64,000 bases of DNA, from assembly GCA_958299035.1 (NCBI GenBank), contig CATQJL010000112.1:82850636-82914635 (forward strand), read 5' to 3'. This document shows positions 47,119-58,324 of this stretch, one piece after another (the first letter of the stretch is position 1; each line of letters begins with the position of its first letter). The stretch is from Cylicocyclus nassatus. Taxonomy: Eukaryota > Nematoda > Chromadorea > Rhabditida > Strongylidae. The position numbers and the translations under genes are program-made. The notes under the pieces were generated by a model, which searched no databases, was not told the DNA's origin, and saw nothing but the letters and a program-made list of their open reading frames with translations.

Positions 47119-47786
47119 TAGGTTGGCGCGAAAGTTCTTTCGCACCATTTTCACGAATTCATAACTCCCGATTCTTCCAGCCGATTTGCATGTTTTCATT
47201 TTTAGTGGCCTTCTCATGAGCGTACACTGCGTAAATAAGAGCGGTAGAAGAATTTTAGTCAAATTTTTAATTTTCTGTGTACGGTCATAAAAAATCTGAA
47301 CTCAGTAAAAATCGGAGCAGTTGCTATCATAGGTTTTGTAGCCAGCTCTTTTCAACAGTGCAAAGCTTGTGCTGATTAAGCGAGCGTGTCTACGAAAAGT
47401 TATGTTTTTCGAGCAAGCAATACAAAAAGGCGAATTTGATTTATTGTGGCATTTTTCAGGAAAATCATAACTTTTCGTAGACACGCTCAATCAGCACAAG
47501 CTTTGCAGCTAGAAAGAGCTAGTTATAGAACCTATAATACTGACTGCTCCGATTTTTACTGCAGGTTTCAGATTTTATATGACCCTACATAGAAAATTCA
47601 AAATTTGAGTAATTTTCCTCTACCGCTTCTAACTATGCAATGTATGCCCATTAGGAAGCCACTAAGACACCGCTATGAAGAGAATGATTTGCTCTTTCAA
47701 ACAAAAAATGAAAAGCGAATTGGTTGTGGAACTCAGACGTTCTAAATTTTTGAAAATGGTGCGACAGAACTTTCGGACCAACCTGA
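47119..47786. repeat. Mariner-like MITE, complete
   Basis: Left TAGGTTGGCGCGAAAGTTCT, right CAGAACTTTCGGACCAACCT. Next to it, 47787-47850 has short tandem TTCGGTTGGCCCGAATAC units that look like repeated element ends. Confidence 0.5.
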
Positions 47787-47849
47787 TACACGTACATATT
47801 TTCGGTTGGCCCGAATACCATATATTCGGTTGCCCCGAATACATATATT

Positions 47850-48563
47850 CGGTTGGCCCGAAAGTTCTGTCGCACCATTTTCAAAAAATCTAACTTCTTC
47901 TTGTCACGAACATTTTTCACAACAAAAGTACTAGGAAGAGCAACTCATGTGCTTTATAATGACACTTTGCATTCTCTCTTCCATACTTTGATTGCATAGA
48001 TGAAATTGTGAAAAGGATATTAGTTTAATTTCGGAATTTTGAGGCAAGACCGTTAGAAATCAAATGTGAAACAAAGGCCAAAAGAGCCAGTAATAACCTA
48101 AGTTTTTTGACCCCTTCTTTTTAGGTGAGCAAGATTCGCGCTGTTCAAGCCTTTAAAAAAGTTATGATTTTTGAGAAAAAGTGCCAAAAAATCGGCTTCT
48201 CAAGAAAATTGATTTTTTGCCAGTTTCTCTTAAAAATCAAAACTTTTCAAAGAACAGCTGGATCAGCGCAAATCTTGCTCACCTAGAAAGAAGGGGTCAA
48301 ACAGTTTAGGATACTGGCTACTTTGGATTTTATGGCGCAGTTTTGGAGTTTTTAACGGGTTTGCATCAAAATTCCGAACTTGAAGTAATTTCCTTTTCCC
48401 AGTTTTATCTCTAAAGTCAGAGCCTAGGAGAGAGGCAGCAAAGTGTCATTAGAAAGTACAAGTTACACTTTTTAGTCCTATATTTGCCATGCAAGATTGT
48501 CGTGACAGGAAGAAGTTACGATTTTTCTGAAAATAGTGCGAAGGAACTTCGTTTCAATCTAAC
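47850..48563. repeat. Mariner-like MITE, complete
   Basis: Left CGGTTGGCCCGAAAGTTCTG, right GGAACTTCGTTTCAATCTAA. Inverse counterpart of 42822-43514. Confidence 0.5.
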
Positions 48564-48565
48564 AT

Positions 48566-49238
48566 ATACAGGGTATCCCAAAAAATGTGACAACTGTCTT
48601 ATTGTTAATAACGCTCTTCTAATAGAGTCTTTCGTTGGTTACCAATTCGTAGAACTGGCTTCAACTCAAATTTACAGTATGCAGCGGATTGCCTATCGCT
48701 CTTCATTACTGTAGGATTACGGTAGAAATTTCAAGCATATAGTGTCACTGTGAAAAAGCTGCCGTAAAAATTTTTTTTTTAAAAATGTGAAAAGTGTGCA
48801 GTAGGGTTTCCATAGACGCTGAGTTCAATACTCACTTAACAAGATTGCGAAGCTTTCTAAGCGGTGTAACCGCAGTTTTTGGGAACATTGGAAAAACGGC
48901 CGATACTCCTTACCTGAATTAACTTTTTTATTAAGCATTATAATACGTTGCCAACATCGCACTTGGAATCAGCAACTTTAACTAGTCCGGTGTCAAAGTT
49001 TTCAGGTCCTTTTGTTTTCTTTCTGGGGTAAAATATGGCCTTTCATGACTCGAAACCCTCTTTAAAGTTCCTACCGTAATCCTACAGTAATGAAGAGCCA
49101 TCGATGATTCGCTCTATACTGCAAATCTAAATTGAAGCCAGCTCTACAAAACGGTACTCAAAGCTACTCAAAAGGCTTCATCACAAGAGAATTATTCGCA
49201 ATCCAACGGTAGACACTTTTTTTTGAGACACTCTGTAT
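48566..49238. repeat. TACAGGGTATCCCAAAA foldback MITE, copy 2
   Basis: Left TACAGGGTATCCCAAAAAAT, right AAAAAAGTGTC-type inverse ending GAGACACTCTGTA. Inverse counterpart of 42142-42810. Confidence 0.5.
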
Positions 49239-50489
49239 AATCGTTGCTCCTATTTGAAACAGGGAAAAGCAGAAAACGCGCAGCTCCCGCATCGAAGCCC
49301 CTGCAAATCTAGCACCTATAGATTACTGTTTCACTACTCTAATATCCGGTGCTACCGCGTGCGGACTGATGTATGATGACTTTTGCGATGCGCAGCAGCA
49401 GCCAACAGCAACCTTTTTCACCCATCAGTAGTAACATCGTTGTTAACGAAATCATCTAGACATCAGAAACGCCATTGAGAACACCATCCTCCTACCTGTA
49501 CAAACGATTTTAAAGTATAGATTCTGAGAAGAATAAAAAAAATTATCTGAAGGCATAACTTATGTGCAGTGAAGAACGACTACAGCACACTAAATTTTCG
49601 GATTTCTAGATTTAAAGAGCAATCATTTAGAAAGCGTTTTCGCGCTGTTGTTCGCTGTGGCGATGCGCCTTATACAAGGTGCGCCTTACACCGCGGAAAT
49701 TAGGGTAGTCTTAATACCATCCTTAGCACTTCAGGACTTTCATACTATAAAACAAGTTCGCGATGTTCACCAATCACAGTGATCATCTCAAGTCATCATT
49801 ATGCTACCCATTTTTTCTTTTTGAGGTGCTCCTGTTTTTAACGCTGTTTCAAATTTTTTGTAAGTGAAGAAGACGGGAACAATTAGTGAATGTGTAAAGT
49901 CTAAATCAACAAGAAAATCAGAAATCGAATGTGATCGAAAAAAGTCAAAGTAATGAAAAGTGAACTAAAAATTTCTGTAATCTTCGCTTTCGATGCGTGG
50001 ATTCTACACGGCATTGCTCTGATATAGAATGTTCTTAAAGAGTGTAAACCTTGTTTCCTTCATCTCTTTTGCCTCAATTTCTTTCATAGTTTCAAGGTTT
50101 AAGACTGAAGAGCTAGCTTCAGCTTAGTCTACAATATAGACCAGATCGCAACTCCTCCTGCAAGATCAATGTAGCACCAGACCCTAACGTGGATCGTCGG
50201 TAATTCTAATAATTTTACAAGAAACCAAAAAAGTGTCGCAAATCGTTGATGAAACCAGCCCTACCCAAAAACGGACTTTCGCAGATGCTGCTTTTATCAG
50301 TCAACTTTGACTTGGACAGGATAGAAGCTGACTAAAGCTGTTTGTATGGTATGATCAAATTTATATTTCAAAAACCGTTTGAGACGGCTGTTAGGATGCA
50401 TCCGCGTAAACAGTTAAATCTTTTTTACCTAAGGAATTAACCCCTTTTCCCTTTACGAGAAGGGACATCATTGTAGGAACGACCACAAA

Positions 50490-50642
50490 TTATGCTTTCA
50501 GCTTTTCCGATTTACACCAAGAGTCACATTCTTTTTCGGCCAATCTTCTGAGAAGAGCATCTTTGCTATCCATTTCTTCGCAAAGACTTACAACTGCGCC
50601 AAGGTTGAAAAGAAGCAGAGAGGCAATAAGGGCCCACTTCAT
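50490..50642 (-). CDS. Small secreted cysteine peptide, family copy 3 (50 aa)
   Basis: Only 50 codons, read directly from the - strand. TTCATTTCAG ends one base before the ATG, as in the other copies. Signal peptide MKWALIASLLLFNLGAVVS, then LC21EEMDSKDALLRRLAEKEC39DSWC43KSEKLKA and stop. Same C-x17-C-x3-C core; most similar to copy 1 in the core (EEMDSKDALLRRLA vs EGMDSKDPLVRKLA) but without the QPSTNPRT segment. At the site where the other three have a phase-0 GT after the core, this one has CTG, so no donor is present and the plain stop is probably genuine. This argues for the unspliced C-terminus in the family, or for loss of the intron here. Lies in unit 2, collinear with unit 1. Confidence 0.5.
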   Translation of the reverse strand: MKWALIASLLLFNLGAVVSLCEEMDSKDALLRRLAEKECDSWCKSEKLKA

Positions 50643-50646
50643 TCTG

Positions 50647-50900
50647 AAATGAAGAGGATTAAACGGTTGCGACGATCAGTCGTATCACACGCCTCCTTGC
50701 AAACTTCGATATGACTTGTTCAAAGCGGAGTTTCAGTTCAAATATTAGAGCGTTCTGCCTTTTGAAGACGAAACTCGAAAGAACTATCGCGGCAGCTATT
50801 TAATAGCGCTCGAAAATGTCAAAACTTTTCTATTCAGCTTTCTAAAATACAGCACCAATTCAAGAGATTTCCACAGAGCATTCTTGGTTTAAAGCACGAG
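50647..50900 (-). promoter_or_regulatory. Conserved 5' region of the peptide gene (unit 2)
   Basis: Aligns with 27616-27870 and with 62665-62921: CTCGTGCTTTAAA, GTATTTTAGAAAGCTGAATA, GTTTTGACATTTTCGAGCGC, and GTCATATCGAAGTTTGCAAG close to the acceptor, then GTGATACGACTGATC shared with copy 4. Confidence 0.5.
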
Positions 50901-51355
50901 AACTACCGAGTACCTTTGTATTAGTTCATTCTGAGCCCAGCACATGTTTTACTTGGGCGAGCTGGATATTGTCTGAGAAATAAAACGCGATGCGAATTTC
51001 ATAGAAGAGAATCAGAGCCTAGCTAGAAGTCATTAAAGCACGCAGGACTTGTTTTGAAGGAAAAAAGAGGGAAGGTGTCGTAAATCCTGTTAGCAAAAAG
51101 CTTATAAGCGCGCCTTAAACGACGCATACACTTAAGAGACACTTTGAATACAATAAAATTAGCAAATGTCTTTTTTACAGCTCAGAGACAAGCATAAGAC
51201 ACAAATTTAGACCTATGTATATATTAGATCGGTCCACTAGTTTTTTCCGTTTTTTCAGCATGTCATAAAACACATGGGAAGAAGGCAGGCAAATACTGGA
51301 AGCAGTATCTGGCGTAGTTTTTCTTCCTCCTTTCCACCGGTCATGTTTTGGGATC
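50901..51355. other. Unit 2 flank with AATACAATAAA
   Basis: Collinear with 27880-28180 (GACGCATACACTTAA, TTTGAATACAATAAA at about 51146-51157). The 74-codon frame of unit 1 is interrupted here. Confidence 0.5.
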
Positions 51356-52235
51356 AGGGCCCGGCACGCGTTGGTTTGGAGCAGTATTGTAAACGAATTC
51401 CCCCATGACTTCGCGAAAATTCACGTCCCTTTTGACGTAATCAGTAGGGAAACCCCTGCTCAATCAACAAAAACATAGCGATAAAAAAGCGAAAAAAGCG
51501 AGTTTCGAGGTACTTAGGTAGAGGATAGGAACGAACACCTCAATATTGCCCCGCCTCCGCGGGTCGCTGGTCTTATCGTCCCACTGTTGTGCATCGGTTG
51601 GGACAGTAGTCCGCGGAGGCAGTGCCTAACTGAGGTGTTTGTTCCCTGCACCCAAATCTGTGACCTCAACAATCTGGCGATGCATTTTTCGCCACATAGT
51701 TCAAAGGACACTGCGTGTGATTGGAGCGCGATATCTATCAATGCTTTGGTTCACACTATTTTTAGCTTAAAAAACAGGAGAAGTAGTAGTTTGATTCGCC
51801 CTCTTCGCTGTGTTAAATTTCATAGCGTTCTCTTCGTCCAAATCAAAAAGGTCCATGACTTATGTGAACTCTCTGTTATTTATGTTCCGAACCAACCCAG
51901 TTGGTCTAGAAACCAACAAATTCGGGAACGGGTATTAGGACACATAAGTTTTTGAAACTTTTTACGTAATGTTGTTTGGAGTGATATTGTATACACATAG
52001 CCCAAATTCGGCGTCATGTGATTGTTTAGGCGCTGTAGACAAGCCATCTGTTTGTTGGATCGTACATTTGAAATTTGTGCTCTTGCCAAAGAACACGATC
52101 AACTTGTGAAACCTGACATGTTTGTCGTTTTTTTTTTCGGTGCTTCGCCCAGGACCTTATAAAAACGATATCCCCCCTGCTTCTATCCTCAAAAACGAAG
52201 CCCAGTTTGACTCCGAACCATCTGTGCCGGGCCCT
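51356..52235. repeat. CGGCAC-ended foldback element, copy 4
   Basis: Left AGGGCCCGGCACGCGTTGG, right ATCTGTGCCGGGCCCT. Contains AGGAACGAACACCTCA/TGAGGTGTTTGTTCC arms around 51530-51645 and CATTGGAGCGCGATATCTA-like sequence shared with copy 2. It interrupts duplicated unit 2. Confidence 0.5.
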
Positions 52236-52349
52236 GTTTGGGACCATCTGCTGTGGTGATTTCTGAGATAATTACTTAAATTTCAAAACCGCGGTTTTTA
52301 AAATGCCCAACTTTGGCAACATAGTATATCAAAACCTATAATTTATTGT

Positions 52350-52912
52350 GAGCTTTTGGAAAAGTTTTGATAGCAGTCACATATAGCATAAACGAAGTAC
52401 GATGCAATGCAGTTTTCTCGTATCTCTATCTCGTATTTTGCATCTCGTATTAGCTTTTTTTATTACAGCTTTTCCAAAAGACTTCATTTTTGCGAAGTCG
52501 CAAAATACGCAAGGGCTCCAAACTTATGAAATCGTGAAACATGCAAAGATGGTTATGATAACGCATTACAAAGCATCAGGGTGGCCGCTTTAAAATATCA
52601 AATCTCGCATTCTACGAGTACAGCATGAGGCTCAAAATCAGGAATCATGATTTTTTTAGCGTCAAATACTCCACGAATTGGGGAGAAAATGACCAAGGCG
52701 AATCAGAAAGGGGAGAAAATGCTCGATTGAACCTTGGTTTTGCTTTGCTCGATGTTCTGTGAGTTTTGGGATGATCGGATTGGAATTTGATAGCGTCACA
52801 AATGTAATTTTGAAAATTTTGGGAAGCAAGCTGCTATAGGCGCTCGAAAATTTCACTGATAGCGATTTGTGTTTATGCTATCAAATTGCCATCAAAGCTT
52901 TTCCAAAAGCTC
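52350..52912. repeat. Foldback element with GAGCTTTTGGAAAAG ends
   Basis: GAGCTTTTGGAAAAGTTTTG and the inverse AAGCTTTTCCAAAAGCTC, with GATAGC...CATATAGCATAAAC and GTTTATGCTATC inner blocks. Inner ORFs are unsupported. Confidence 0.5.
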
Positions 52913-53189
52913 AAATTGAGAATTTTGAAAAATTGCCAAAATTTGGTATGGTAGAAACTATGTGTTCGAGATTGGCAATTATCTTGGAAACCACCAAAGC
53001 AAATGGACCAACGATGGACTATATGCATGATTGTTGGGAAGGGGAAGAAAAGCTGGGTCTGACAGTGCTTAGAGCATTTGCTTACATTAAAACCAGGTGT
53101 TTCTATGCCAGGTTGAAGAATCGGAAAGAAGTTTCAAACCGCTTGATATTATCTTTTTCAAGAATGTTATGTAAAGCTTTGAAATTCAT

Positions 53190-53580
53190 GTGACGTAATA
53201 ACATTTTCCACAAAAGTCGTCTTCGAAGACGTCACGCACAAGAGCGCTTCTTTTATCATGGACGACTCGGAATTTATTCTTGAGCGTAATTCTTAACGTT
53301 GTCCCTCCTCTTTGAGACGACCAAATAATTGCTATACTAGATTTCTCCATTCCGCAGGTTATTTTGCGCATGCATTTCTCCTCATCAAAACGGCTTTCGG
53401 GAAATTGTTTTATGTCAAATGCGAATTCGCTCTCAGAAACGCTAAAAGACAACGCGTGCAGGGTCCTGGGCAGATCTTCAAAAAATTGCGTAGCTGTGCT
53501 TAGTATTGTTAAGATAATTACAAAACTCAAGTGCGAAAATTTGAAAAAAATGTGGGCAAAACATTTTTGGTAAAATCTTT
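53190..53580 (+). repeat. Continuation of unit 2, homologous to 28.21-28.58 kb
   Basis: GTGACGTAATAACATTTTCC, AAGACGTCACG, GACAACGCGTGCAGGGT and ATTGTTAAGATAATTACAAA align with 28230-28570 and, inverted, with 57.67-57.33 kb. Confidence 0.5.
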
Positions 53581-55206
53581 CTCCACTGATTGGTAAAGAA
53601 ATTATTCGTTTGCAATGCACAAGTAGCGATATATCAAACTGGCCTGATTGTAAGGGCTGTGTTGAGAACAATGTACGAAACTACAAGTCATGCTAGGTGT
53701 AGCATACATTTTCCGATCTAGGTGACTTTATTCCAACTTTGAGGCCTACCCGGTTTGACACAGAGAAACCCACCTGGTTAAGCAGAAACATCTATGATTT
53801 AATCTTGTCTTCTTCACACATCATTTTATTTGACTTTTTTGAATATAAAAGCTGATTGTCCGTTTGTATGTCTGTCTGCCTGTGTGTACGTATGTTCCGA
53901 ATAGAAAATTCCACTTCTGAATCGATCCGGACCAGACTACTTTGCACACATACACTTCGGGCCGGGTGGGTGTCGTAGGTTACTTTTCGTCCTCGATCGA
54001 TATCGATTTTATCAGTTCTTATCGCTTTTTTTCAAAATTCAACCCACCTCAACTTAGTCGTCACAGAGCGGTCGAGCATGCTGATTACTAAAACAGCGCT
54101 AATTGGGAATTGGCATGTAGACGTGGGCACAGGGGAAGTTGTACGGAGATAGGCATGAAAGCTTTACTGTAGTGTTCTCACAGTGCCGGGCAAGTCGGGT
54201 AAGCTAGCTAGTTTTATGGAATAACTACATTCTAGTATCTCTGTTTCAAGTTTTCTACTCTCCCCATAGTCACAACTCTCAAGACAATTGATTTGAAGAG
54301 CAATCCTGCTCCAAGTCGTCATAGACAAGATAATGCCAAAGCAGACCACATGAGTATTATTATTTCTGTTTGTATTTAGCTTTATACCAATATTCGGTGT
54401 TATCTGTTGATATTCAGTTTTTCGAAAACAACGATGGTTTGCGCAAGTTCTTTTGCCACACCGTGACAAGCACTATTCGACTCTTGGCTGACTCCCTGCC
54501 AAAAACCTTTAAAGTGGTTAACAGAATTGAAAATGACTTCAACAAAGTAGAAAAACAGCTACCTTTTTTTTTTACCTGTTACCACCATCAAATTGAGAGG
54601 TCTGCCTTACGTAGCAATAGTATCTTTGATATACACTGCTACAGTTCGCTTTAGGCAATACTTGCCTTTCTGATGTTGTTTGTAAACTTCATGTCATCCT
54701 TTGCTATGAGCATGAAAATTCTGTATACGAAAGAATGCTAAGCCTTGAATTAAGGCAAAGTAAGCTCCGTTCAAAAAATTTTGATAGACAAAGTAAATTC
54801 ATTTTCTTTGCAACGTAAAGTACGTCTTTGCAAGATTAGCTGGATGTTGCAAAAATAATAGCTCCTCATGTTGTCATAACAGTGAACAACTCAAGAATAA
54901 AGGATACTTTTTGATAGAGCAGCGCTCCACGAGTCGACCACAAATATCCGTATAAATTGTGATTTGCGCAATCGTGGCAGTTGAAGTATTTTAGTAATTT
55001 TATATCCGCCCATAAAATTTTACTTTCCTATTTGGTTTAAATTTCTTAGCCTTCGTTTAAAAAACTACCTGAACAAAGTCTCAAGTTTGTCATAAGAAGG
55101 GAAGAAAAAGTGGCTATTATCCATCAGCATCGTTCACGTTTGGGGTGAGTTAAACTATGGACTTGGTGTATTTTGCGCCAACCTAATATAGTATATATCT
55201 CCTTCT
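53581..55206. other. Mostly unassigned stretch
   Basis: Apart from the GACAGACA repeat at 53835-54060, no gene or repeat could be supported; ORFs are short and lack splice context. Confidence 0.5.
53835..54060 (-). repeat. GACAGACA-tailed repeat, copy 2
   Basis: AAAGCTGATTGTCCGTTTGT, GTCTGTCTGCCTG, TATGTTCCGAATAGAAAATT, CGATCCGGACCA, ACACTTCGGGCC and CGATCGATATCGATTTTATC. Inverse of the 15.6 kb copy. Confidence 0.5.
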
Positions 55207-55624
55207 TTGAAGGCAGTGTCTCACCGAAGTTAGTTGCCGAGATTTTTGCATTTTGCAACCTATCGAACCCTGTCTAGCACTGCATGGGCTTAAAATCGCA
55301 CAAAGTTCTCAAAAACCCCGTTTTCTGGAGGCCCGCGGAAACAACTTGGACGAGTTGTGCCTTCAAACAGCCTCAGTTACAGCGGTAGCAACAGAGGGGA
55401 GGTGGATGCCAACTGGAGGGGCATGTCCAAACGCTTAAGGAGGAGACCGAAGGAGTTGTCCGCGCGTACCAATTCGCTCTCCGCGTACCACTTTGAGCGA
55501 ATTTTTCTCAGCGTAACGGGGATCAAATTCACTGGGACTTGTTGCAATGGCCATTTAGAGATCCCTACTATGATAGAATATGTAAGATCCGCGCAACCTC
55601 AACTTTGGTGAGGCACTGCCTCTA
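55207..55624. repeat. AGGCAGTG-ended MITE, copy 2
   Basis: Left TTGAAGGCAGTGTCTCACCG, right CGG/TGGTGAGGCACTGCCTCTAA. Similar ends and size to 24890-25300; the flanking TTAA has decayed to TTGA and CTAA. Confidence 0.5.
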
Positions 55625-55844
55625 AAACCTATTTGATCCCTTACTGCAGTTTCAGGCAAAAGTCAAAAGGAAATGATTGCGTAGCCCTAAAACACTTAGA
55701 TAATCGCCGGGGCAGGCGGCCATGCGATTTTAGGGTGAGACCAACAGATCACTTTAAGTTGAATGAACATCTAGCAAGTAAAAGACGGCAGAGCCTGTGA
55801 GTTCATTGGACAAAAACAGAAAAGAAGATCACAGCGGAAACATT

Positions 55845-56012
55845 TTCAATATAAAAGTTGAAATTCTGGCGTTCGAGGAAAACATCTCTGCTCGAATAGT
55901 TTTGGAAGCATCATAATTTCTTGCTCGTAGTCCTTAGGTAGCAAGGACGAACAATTGTCTATAACGATATTGACGCCGTAATCTATCATCCTGCAAGCTA
56001 TGATTATACGAC
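55845..56012 (-). repeat. Dispersed repeat (TCTTGCTACTCAAGG), copy 2
   Basis: Inverse of 35403-35580, sharing AAAAGTTGAAATTCTGGC, ATAATTTCTTGCTCGTAGTC and GAACAATTGTCTATAACG. Confidence 0.5.
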
Positions 56013-56039
56013 ATGACATTGACCGCTTACTGCAACTGT

Positions 56040-57824
56040 CAGAAATGGGTAATAACGAGCCAACAACTGCTACGCTGTGCAACGGAGCACTCGTCGAGTT
56101 TCAGCTTGGAACCTTGCGACGGCTCAATAGAAGAGTCAAACGTGCAAAGTGGAAGAGGTGTTTGGTGGCCTAGCGATTGACTAAATGGAAATGACGGATT
56201 TTAGGCCTCCGAAGACGGCATGTTGCCAAAACATGCTGATTGAATATAAATGAGGAAGTTTCAGGCTTCTGAAGACGGCGTTATCGCCGAAACGTTATGC
56301 TGATTGGATATAAATGAGGGAGTTTCAGGCTTCTGAAGACGGCGTTATCGCCGAAACGTTATGCAGATTGAATATAAATGACGGACTTCAAGGCCTTGAA
56401 GACGGCATCATCGCCGAAACATCATGCTGATTGAATATAAATGAAGGACCTTCAGACCTCTGAAGACGGCATATTACCAAAACATTATGCTGATTGAATA
56501 TGAATGAGGGAGTTTTAGGCCTCTGAAGACGGCATCATCGCCGAAACATTATGCACCATATAATGTTTCATTACAACCGGCTGTTCGTAAACGTTAGCGA
56601 AACAAGCACTACCTCTGACCAAGGCTTAGAAAATGTGAAGATCATATGTTTTTTACGTTAATTAAGTTGTTCTGCCTATTCTGATCTCTTAGAACATAAA
56701 ATGATAAACACTTCAAGTACCTTTTGATGCAAATTCTTCACCTCTCTCTAACAATGACGAGACAAGCAAATGCGAGAAAAGTCGCAGTATTTCTCAATTT
56801 CACGAGTGCTCACTGAAGTATCTTTGTAATCTTCATATTTTAAAGCAAAATTGCTCTTCTTTGAAGGATTGCTCAGGAGTAGATGTATTTCAATGTTGAA
56901 ACTCTGGTATTCTGAAGATTTTGCAGCTTATGATGCAATAACAGGTTATGCAATTTTTTGGAAACTTAAGACTATTGGGAAATTATCCCGCACAATTCTA
57001 GAAGAATAACCGCAAAAAAGAAGAAAAATTGCTTCATTTGGCAAAAGGTTTGCCCTAGCTTCTGGCTATTAGAACCTCCAAAAAAAGTCTCGAATAAAAA
57101 TTTTGGAAAATAGCGAAAGTTGACGTAATAAAAAAGAAGTATTGTAGTTTCCAGCGATTAACTCAGCACTCTATCAACGATTTACCCGTGGATTACAGCA
57201 GTTAGAAAGAGGAAAAAAATCTGCATCGGATACAACTTGGAATGTTTGTTTCTCTTCGATGTACCTGATTTGTCGGTTACACAAAAAAAACTGACAAAAT
57301 TTATGCATCGACTAAGTCTACTTATTTCAAAGCCTGTAACTATTTTAACAATGAGCACATTTACGTAGAATTTTTCAAAAATTTTTCCCAGGGCCGTGCA
57401 CGCGACGTCTTCTAGCATTTTTGAACGAAATCCTCCTTAGCTTTGACAATTTCCTTTGAAAAAGCGACGCATACACAAAAGATCATAACTCGACGAAAAT
57501 GCAGAATTCGGAAGCCAATTACAGCGAAATTTTGATTCAAAGGTGATAGACCAAGTCAAAAACGGAGAAGTCGCTTACAATCAAAAAATGCGAAATGTAA
57601 ATCCACAGTATAACAGATCAGCTCAATCGACCGTGACGTCTTCGAAGAGTACTTCTTTGAAAATTGCTATTACGTCACAAATTTTTTAATGCACATTTTT
57701 TGACAAAGATATTGCACGCATAGAGTCCAAACTTAGCGTCATATGCTGTCTCTGCGCTGTAAGAAAGCCATTTTTTAATTGTATTCAATCTGAACTTTGA
57801 GTGTATGTGTCGTTAAAGCCCGCT
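56040..57824 (-). repeat. Inverted partial copy of unit 1 flank (28.1-29.6 kb)
   Basis: Reverse complement aligns from GCTACGCTGTGCAACGGAGC (29560 region) through the 64 bp tandem array, the 29.2-28.7 kb block, TAACAGATCAGCTCAATCGA, and up to AATTGTATTCAATCTGAA at the gap. The peptide gene expected next would lie in the gap. The AATAAA of the other copies is changed to AATTAA. Confidence 0.5.
56180..56560 (-). repeat. Tandem array of ~64 bp units, about 6 copies
   Basis: Unit on the + strand: TGAAGACGGC, GTTATC or CATCATC, GCCGAAACGTTATG, CTGATTG.ATATAAATGA, GG.AGTTTCAGGCTTC. Each unit carries a GACGGC/GCCG hairpin. About twice as many units as the inverted homologue at 29.3 kb. A degenerate trace recurs at 60450-60510. 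Confidence 0.5.
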
Positions 57825-58324
57825 NNNNNNNNNNNNNNNNNNNNNNNNNNNNNNNNNNNNNNNNNNNNNNNNNNNNNNNNNNNNNNNNNNNNNNNNNNNN
57901 NNNNNNNNNNNNNNNNNNNNNNNNNNNNNNNNNNNNNNNNNNNNNNNNNNNNNNNNNNNNNNNNNNNNNNNNNNNNNNNNNNNNNNNNNNNNNNNNNNNN
58001 NNNNNNNNNNNNNNNNNNNNNNNNNNNNNNNNNNNNNNNNNNNNNNNNNNNNNNNNNNNNNNNNNNNNNNNNNNNNNNNNNNNNNNNNNNNNNNNNNNNN
58101 NNNNNNNNNNNNNNNNNNNNNNNNNNNNNNNNNNNNNNNNNNNNNNNNNNNNNNNNNNNNNNNNNNNNNNNNNNNNNNNNNNNNNNNNNNNNNNNNNNNN
58201 NNNNNNNNNNNNNNNNNNNNNNNNNNNNNNNNNNNNNNNNNNNNNNNNNNNNNNNNNNNNNNNNNNNNNNNNNNNNNNNNNNNNNNNNNNNNNNNNNNNN
58301 NNNNNNNNNNNNNNNNNNNNNNNN
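57825..58324. other. Assembly gap (exactly 500 N)
   Basis: Placeholder gap; the left flank is duplicated unit sequence, the right flank starts with an amplification adapter. Spanning ORFs are artefacts. Confidence 0.5.

Larger units (their letters stand above)
46622..49797 (-). repeat. Right arm of large inverted duplication
   Basis: Reverse complement of 41429-44441, about 160 bp longer because of the left-arm deletion, partly offset by the left-arm insertion. Its outer end continues into duplicated peptide unit 2. Confidence 0.5.

Noticed and set aside
52867..53193. 108-codon ORF with plausible amino-acid composition
   Set aside because: Begins inside a foldback end, has no recognised domain, and overlaps a - strand ORF of similar size.
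56180..56560. CRISPR-like array
   Set aside because: Units are contiguous 64 bp repeats without unique spacers, in a eukaryotic context.
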